Shown here in pieces: positions 59,000-64,000 of a stretch of DNA of 64,000 bases (position 1 is the stretch's first letter; every line of letters starts with the position of its first letter). Where the stretch lies: positions 71,629 through 135,628 of the forward strand of contig CAZPDP010000004.1 in assembly GCA_964585385.1 (NCBI GenBank), written 5' to 3'. The translations under genes were made by a program, and so were the position numbers. Under the pieces are notes generated by a model that was not told the DNA's origin, did not search any database, and was given only the letters and a program-made list of their open reading frames with translations. The stretch is from JAGXLC01 sp964585385. GTDB lineage: Bacteria; Bacteroidota; Bacteroidia; Bacteroidales; UBA12077.

Positions 59000-60958
59000 A
59001 TGTATCGAAAACTTTCCTTATTCATCTTTTTATGCTTTGTAAGCGTAAAACTTTTCGCTGTACCATTCAGCGTTATAAAAAATGCAGGTGATGCTGAAGA
59101 TTATCCTAACGCAGATTACCTGGTTATTTTTGACAGTACTGATGTGGATATGAAAGAAAGCGGGCTAAGTTACCGCAACATGCATCAGTTAATAAAAGTA
59201 TTAACCCCTGAAGGAGCCAGAAAACTCAATCATTTGAAACTTCGCTACGATCCCCTTTCTGCTTATGTGGAAATCAGGGAAGTAAAAATTTACAGAAACG
59301 ACGGTACTACAGAAACCCTGGAACCGGGAAAAATTCTTGATTATCCGGCGCCAGCAAGGATGATTTACTGGGGAGCAAGGCACAAGATGATCGATCTCGG
59401 CAGACTTGAACCCGGCGATGCCATTGAAATCAAAAAGTTCAGAAAAGGTTTTACTTACGCTCTTCTGCAGCAGGAAAACACTCCTCCCGATGATTCAAAA
59501 TATGTTCCACCAATGAAGGGACATTTTTATGATATAGTGGAATTCTGGAACGACCAGCCGGTAAAGAAAAAAGTTTATAAAGTCAGAATACCCAATTCCA
59601 AAACGCTTTATCATGAATTCTACAACGGAAATATCTATTCTTCAAAATATAATTTAGGAGAGAAAACCCTTTATACCTTTAGTAAGTACAACATTGGCCC
59701 CGTTTCAAGAGAGCCTCATATGGTAGCTGTTTCAGACATTGCACCCAAATTGATTATAACGACTACTGAAAAATGGGAAGAAAAATCTTTATGGTTTTAC
59801 AACGTAAATAAAGATTACGGAAGCTTTGAATATACGGAAGAAATCAAACAGAAAACCAATGAGATTCTTGAGGGAGCTGAAACAGAAATGGACAGCATCT
59901 CGAAATTAAACCACTGGGTAGCCGACAATATACGCTATTCGGGACTTTCCATGGGAGAAGGCGAAGGCTACACGCTTCACAAAGGAGAAATGACCTTCCG
60001 TGACAGATGTGGTGTTTGTAAAGATAAGGCAGGAATGCTTGTTACAATGCTCAGAGCTGCAGGTTTCGAATCGTATGCGGCTATGACTATGGCCCGCTCA
60101 AACATCGAGGACATTCCGGCCGACCAGTTTAACCACAGCATTACAGTTGTTAAGCTCTCTAATGGGGAATACAAACTCCTAGATCCAACCTGGGTACCCT
60201 TTACACGAGAAGAATGGTCAAGCCTGGAACAACAGCAGGATTACCTGCTTGGTGTGCCCGAAGGTGCAGATCTTATGGAAACACCGGTATCTCCTCCTGA
60301 AAATCATTATTTCAGGATGAATGGCAGGTCTACACTTCATGAAGACGGAACCCTGGAAGGTGAATTCACCATTGAGGCAGAAGGACAATCAGACGGAGCG
60401 ATTCGTGGTATGTTTACCCGATCATTCAAAAGGACATGGGACAGAAGACTGGAAAAAGAAATAAGAAAAATTTCCCCGGATATGGAAATCCTTGAAATGA
60501 CTTACAGTGAGCCCTACAATTACCAGGAAAAAAATATGCACATCAAGGTTAAGTACAGAATACCGGATTATGCCATTGTTACAGAAAATGAAATCATTTT
60601 TACTCCTGTAATTGCAAAGGAACTCTTCACATCTGCCAACTACCACCTCAATTTCAATCCTGATTTAGAGGAAAGGAAATACGGTTTCAGAGACAGATGC
60701 AGCAGACTGGTGGAACTGACTGAAACCATTCAATTACCTGGAATTGAAAAAGCTATTTATATCCCGGAGGCTGCTAAAATTGATGGTGCTTCTGCTTCTT
60801 TTGAAGGTGGCTACCAATTGGATGGAAATACTTTGAAATTGAACGAAAAGATTGTTTTTGAGAAAAGAAAATACGAGACAGATGAATGGGAAAATTTCAG
60901 AAACGCTGTTAAATCCCAGAAAAAACTGGCCAACGAACAAGTAATTCTTAAAAGATAA
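59000..60958 (+). CDS. DUF3857/transglutaminase-like exported protein with full triad
   Basis: A 652-residue protein with a signal peptide (1-20). DUF3857 domain at about 50-240, transglutaminase core at about 295-400 and a beta-rich C-terminal domain. The triad is complete: Cys340 (RCGVCKDKAG), His379 (QFNHSITV) and Asp395 (LLDPTWVP), so this is the best candidate for an active enzyme among the four paralogues. Substrate unknown. It lies 18 bases upstream of a lipoprotein paralogue without the triad, so the two are very likely cotranscribed. Confidence 0.88.
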   Translation: MYRKLSLFIFLCFVSVKLFAVPFSVIKNAGDAEDYPNADYLVIFDSTDVDMKESGLSYRNMHQLIKVLTPEGARKLNHLKLRYDPLSAYVEIREVKIYRNDGTTETLEPGKILDYPAPARMIYWGARHKMIDLGRLEPGDAIEIKKFRKGFTYALLQQENTPPDDSKYVPPMKGHFYDIVEFWNDQPVKKKVYKVRIPNSKTLYHEFYNGNIYSSKYNLGEKTLYTFSKYNIGPVSREPHMVAVSDIAPKLIITTTEKWEEKSLWFYNVNKDYGSFEYTEEIKQKTNEILEGAETEMDSISKLNHWVADNIRYSGLSMGEGEGYTLHKGEMTFRDRCGVCKDKAGMLVTMLRAAGFESYAAMTMARSNIEDIPADQFNHSITVVKLSNGEYKLLDPTWVPFTREEWSSLEQQQDYLLGVPEGADLMETPVSPPENHYFRMNGRSTLHEDGTLEGEFTIEAEGQSDGAIRGMFTRSFKRTWDRRLEKEIRKISPDMEILEMTYSEPYNYQEKNMHIKVKYRIPDYAIVTENEIIFTPVIAKELFTSANYHLNFNPDLEERKYGFRDRCSRLVELTETIQLPGIEKAIYIPEAAKIDGASASFEGGYQLDGNTLKLNEKIVFEKRKYETDEWENFRNAVKSQKKLANEQVILKR

Positions 60959-60976
60959 ATTCAAAATTTTAAAACA

Positions 60977-62812
60977 TTGAATACAATGAAAAAACTACTT
61001 ATATTTTCACTTTTAGCAGGACTACTTATAGCCTTCTTTTCCTGCGATAAAACGGAAAAAGATTATTCCGATTCCGATGCCGTTTTTCAAAAAATCATAA
61101 AAACCTATACTCTTAAGGGAAACGATTCAATTAATTACCGGTATCAACATACACTTGATTTAAACAGTTATTATGCTTTTAACCGGATGTATGGCGAAAC
61201 TTTTGTCGTTTATAACCCCAATCACCAGGAATTAAAAATAAATGAATCTGTCACAACTATGGCAGATGGAAAAAAAGTACCTTCTCCGGAAAATGCTTTT
61301 AATGAGGTACTGCCCCGATCTGCATCGGGAGCTCCTCCATACAGCCATTTGAGAGAAATGGTTATTACTCATACCGGACTGGAAAAAAACTCAACCATCA
61401 AACTGGATTACGAAATCAAAAGCGATAATGAAATCATGCCTTATCTCATGGGCAATGAAGTGCTCGCTCAAAATTCACCGGTAAAGGAGTTGATTATTCG
61501 CGTCCGGGTTCCCGAAGGTAAAAAGTTAAATTACAAACTGCTGAATGCAGAAGAAAAACTGAATATTTCCAAAAAGGGTAAAACAACTGAATACGAATGG
61601 GTTTTCAATAATATAGAGGCTATATCCCAGGAAGACCATCAACCTCAATCGGGTTCGCATCTTCCAAGATTATTATTCAGCACAATAGATTTTAATAAGG
61701 CATACCAGCATCTGAACGAAGAAATATCATACGCCTTGCCTGAGAGCATTCAAAAAAGTATAGATGAAGCCGTTCTGAACAGCAAAACAAAACTCGACAG
61801 CATCAGGGCAATCCAAAAAATGGTAGTTAACCATACGAATTATTTCAGGACACCTTTAAAGTACACCGGGTATCAACTTAAAGACAATGAAACAGTTCTT
61901 GAAGATAATGGGGGTAGGCTAGAAGAAAAAACGGTTTTACTCGCGAGCTTATTGAAACATGTTGGTGTCAGCGCTGAACCGGTGATGATAATACCTAAGG
62001 AATATTACGACAACAATATGGGTAATCTGGAAACCATAGAAAAATATTTTGTGAATGTAAAGAATCAGGGAGAGGACATTTATCTTTCTGCCATTCACCA
62101 CAATAAAACAAATAAAAAGTATGCACTTGCTGAACATAAAAACATTGTGCTTTCTGAAGAAGCTCCTGAATTCATTGATTTTGAAGAGAAAACAAGCACG
62201 ATAGAGCTTAAAGGTGAATTCGTTTTAACCTCAGATTTTTCAATGGAAGGAAACCTTCATGCAAGTTTAGATTATAACGAAAATCCCTATTTATCTATAA
62301 AAGAAAACGAGTTAGCCATTAAATCTCTCTTGACTCCATTGGTACAACCGGAATCAGTAAAAGAATATTCTGTTGAAACGATTTCTCCTGTTCATTCAGA
62401 AATAGATTATACCATTAAACAAAATATTTTTCCGAGAAACCAGGATTCTTACTATTTCATGGATATCCCAGAAATTCATTCAGGGCTGGATAAATGGCAA
62501 CTCAATCCGCTTTCAGATGGACGAATTAGTCCTTTAGAAATAGGTTACCCAATTAACTTAGAGTATAATTATCAGATAAAACTCCCTGATGATATTGAAG
62601 TAATTTCTGCATCAAAGAATGTAAATATTAATAATGATATAGGAAAAATACTTATTAAATTGGAAAAAACTGATAGCAGCTTAAACATTCTTAGAAATCT
62701 TAAAATTGAAACCAAAGTAATTCAACCAGGGGAGTATGATCAGTTAAAAGAAATTCTGGATCCCTGGCATAAGGAAAAACATAAAACATTAGTCTTAAAA
62801 AATAAAGGTTAA
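60977..62812 (+). CDS. DUF3857/transglutaminase-like lipoprotein, catalytic residues lost
   Basis: A 611-residue lipoprotein (lipobox LIAFFSC, Cys23). The DUF3857 region covers about 40-230 and the transglutaminase-like part about 270-390. Where the active paralogue has Cys, this one has NGGRLEEKTVLLASLL without Cys, and the His and Asp segments (KYFVNVK, IYLSAIHH) are also changed. It probably acts as a non-catalytic partner or binding protein. It is cotranscribed with the upstream paralogue and ends at a terminator. Confidence 0.82.
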   Translation: MNTMKKLLIFSLLAGLLIAFFSCDKTEKDYSDSDAVFQKIIKTYTLKGNDSINYRYQHTLDLNSYYAFNRMYGETFVVYNPNHQELKINESVTTMADGKKVPSPENAFNEVLPRSASGAPPYSHLREMVITHTGLEKNSTIKLDYEIKSDNEIMPYLMGNEVLAQNSPVKELIIRVRVPEGKKLNYKLLNAEEKLNISKKGKTTEYEWVFNNIEAISQEDHQPQSGSHLPRLLFSTIDFNKAYQHLNEEISYALPESIQKSIDEAVLNSKTKLDSIRAIQKMVVNHTNYFRTPLKYTGYQLKDNETVLEDNGGRLEEKTVLLASLLKHVGVSAEPVMIIPKEYYDNNMGNLETIEKYFVNVKNQGEDIYLSAIHHNKTNKKYALAEHKNIVLSEEAPEFIDFEEKTSTIELKGEFVLTSDFSMEGNLHASLDYNENPYLSIKENELAIKSLLTPLVQPESVKEYSVETISPVHSEIDYTIKQNIFPRNQDSYYFMDIPEIHSGLDKWQLNPLSDGRISPLEIGYPINLEYNYQIKLPDDIEVISASKNVNINNDIGKILIKLEKTDSSLNILRNLKIETKVIQPGEYDQLKEILDPWHKEKHKTLVLKNKG

Positions 62813-62819
62813 AAATAAC

Positions 62820-62869
62820 AACGGCAATAATCGGTTGTAATATACTGGTTATTGCCGTTTTAGTTTATA
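62820..62869. terminator. Bidirectional terminator between convergent genes
   Basis: AACGGCAATAA (62820-62830) pairs perfectly with TTATTGCCGTT (62859-62869). T-rich tracts follow on both strands. The stop codon of the DUF3179 gene lies inside the right arm. Confidence 0.85.
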
Positions 62870-63896
62870 TTTTTTCAAAGCTATCATAAAAGTCAGTCCA
62901 TGCCCACCATAAAGCTGAATAAGAAATTGGACTTCTTAATTTTTCTGTTAAATTCTGATTAGACTCAGGATAACCAAAGATATCGTATTTTATTCCATTT
63001 TCATCCTCCAGAATAACAGGGAATTCACCTTTTACAGGAATAAATTCTTTTCCTTCCGAATAAAAACTTACTATAAATTCATATTTTTCGCTTGAAACAA
63101 CAACTATCCCATTTAGTTCCTCTATTGTAATTTCATTATTTAAGTCTTCATGACTTTTTGTGAAGACCAATTGGCTGGAAAATATGTTGGTATTTAAAAA
63201 GAAGCCATATACCATTTCACCTTTCTGATATAAACCTTCATTCTTACCATTTGTTGAATTAGTATCCGTGTAAATTTCATTCTTCTGAAATTTGGAATTA
63301 TTATTATATCCTTCATATATATGGGAGTTTGGTAAATATTTTTTTACTATACCCCAATTAGTCTCTACTATTGAATAAAGTTGAGGAGTAACATAAATAT
63401 ACTGACCATGTATACCTTTAAATAACATTTGGGACCACATACTTTCTGTTTCAAGGTCGTAGGGGACGAGATTTTCCTTATACAAAACACCTGAAGCAGA
63501 AAAAGTTAATGTATCGTTGCCAACAATTCTATTCCAGGCTAAATTGCTTTGAGTTAGAGGGCAGTGCGTAACAACAAAATATTCTCCAGCATAAACATCA
63601 TTTAATACTTCAATACCCATAAACCTTAGTGGGTATACAAAAATACCGGCATCTATTCTTACCACTATAACACGCTCTTTATCAGGAATACTGATTTGAT
63701 CAACTTTTTTGTAGGAAGGATTTGTAACAACAGGAAAAGAATTTCTGATTGATGTCCCTGTCATCTCATTTGTATCGACAGCCCATCCGGAGCCAGCAGC
63801 ATAGGCATTATTATTTTCTCCACTATCTTCTGGTATTTGTTTTTCTTCACAGCCAAATAACAGAAATAAAACTAAAAAAGTTATAAAGTAACGCAT
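62865..63896 (-). CDS. DUF3179 domain lipoprotein
   Basis: A 343-residue lipoprotein (MRYFITFLVLFLLFGCEE, Cys16). The DUF3179 domain shows IPDKERVIVVRIDAGIFVYP, the Cys motif VTHCPLTQSNLAWNRIV, FSASGVLYKENLVPYD and a C-terminal YSALWWAWTDFY. The family is widespread and of unknown function; the CPL motif may bind metal or form a disulfide. It stands alone before an rRNA operon terminator. Confidence 0.85.
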   Translation of the reverse strand: MRYFITFLVLFLLFGCEEKQIPEDSGENNNAYAAGSGWAVDTNEMTGTSIRNSFPVVTNPSYKKVDQISIPDKERVIVVRIDAGIFVYPLRFMGIEVLNDVYAGEYFVVTHCPLTQSNLAWNRIVGNDTLTFSASGVLYKENLVPYDLETESMWSQMLFKGIHGQYIYVTPQLYSIVETNWGIVKKYLPNSHIYEGYNNNSKFQKNEIYTDTNSTNGKNEGLYQKGEMVYGFFLNTNIFSSQLVFTKSHEDLNNEITIEELNGIVVVSSEKYEFIVSFYSEGKEFIPVKGEFPVILEDENGIKYDIFGYPESNQNLTEKLRSPISYSALWWAWTDFYDSFEKI

Positions 63897-63947
63897 AAGG
63901 CTATTTTGATTATTAGTCGTTAATCAAAAACATTCCTTACAAGACAA

Positions 63948-63983
63948 AAAAATCCCGTTCCGAGCGATCGGGACGGGATTTTT
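63948..63983 (-). terminator. Strong terminator, probably of an rRNA operon
   Basis: AAAAATCCCGTTCC (63948-63961) pairs with GGGACGGGATTTTT (63970-63983) with one wobble; on the minus strand a T-run follows. It lies just past the apparent 5S rRNA 3' end. Confidence 0.8.
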
Positions 63984-63987
63984 AAAA

Positions 63988-64000
63988 GTCGGCGATGACC
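63988..64000 (-). rRNA. rrf: 5S rRNA, 3' end (cut by window edge)
   Basis: The last 13 bases read GGTCATCGCCGAC on the minus strand, matching the usual end of bacterial 5S rRNA (AGTAGGTC-x-x-CGCC). A strong terminator follows directly. Only a few bases are visible, so the call depends on this motif and the context. Confidence 0.6.

Overview
The window is a piece of a Bacteroidota chromosome, most likely from an anaerobic or fermentative member of the Bacteroidales/Marinilabiliales side of the phylum. Supporting signs are a short primary sigma factor lacking region 1.1, Rho with a long charged N-terminal insertion, phylum-type -7 boxes (TAnnTTTG), a C-terminal type IX secretion sorting domain, DUF3078, DUF3857 and S46 peptidase families, pyruvate:ferredoxin oxidoreductase and tryptophanase. 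It is a draft scaffold: 100 Ns (27192-27291) mark a gap of unknown size inside a repeat. No phage, IS element or CRISPR array was seen.

Layout. 1-4.0 kb (minus): guanylate kinase (cut by the window edge), YicC endoribonuclease, a MATE transporter and tryptophanase. 4.2-8.2 kb (plus): a DUF3078 protein, then an oxaloacetate decarboxylase/pyruvate carboxylase-like carboxyltransferase whose carrier domain has Asn where the biotinyl-lysine should be. 8.2-15.8 kb (minus): a DHODH-like flavoprotein, a periplasmic-propeller LytS-type histidine kinase and NifJ. 16-21.8 kb: rho, rpoD, truD, rpe and an alanine/saccharopine dehydrogenase-like enzyme. 21.9-23.6 kb: tmRNA (ssrA), then decayed copies of a four-helix-bundle gene and a GIY-YIG nuclease.

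23.9-37.7 kb (minus) is the accessory highlight: a type II secretion/type IV pilus-like machine with GspF, four pseudopilin-like proteins, GspC-, GspM- and GspL-like inner-membrane parts, a lipoprotein, secretin, GspE ATPase, a minimal prepilin peptidase and a LamG protein. Its middle is interrupted by three about 95-bp palindromic repeats alternating with one intact and one truncated GxxExxY (PD-(D/E)XK-like) gene. A fourth, diverged repeat lies at the secretin start.

38-40.6 kb: a Yip1-like membrane protein, a single-domain response regulator and remnants of a second receiver and a PAS protein. 40.6-49.6 kb (minus): secreted M14 carboxypeptidase with T9SS sorting domain, S46 dipeptidyl-peptidase (DPP11-like), the Maf-GGGP synthase/UbiA-KdsC-DUF2520 operon, and a serpin. 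50-62.8 kb: four DUF3857/transglutaminase-like exported proteins in two pairs, separated by metH (with only a 3' scrap of metF beside it) and an Mth938-domain protein. The right edge holds a DUF3179 lipoprotein and then a terminator and what looks like the 3' end of a 5S rRNA gene, so an rRNA operon probably begins just beyond the window.
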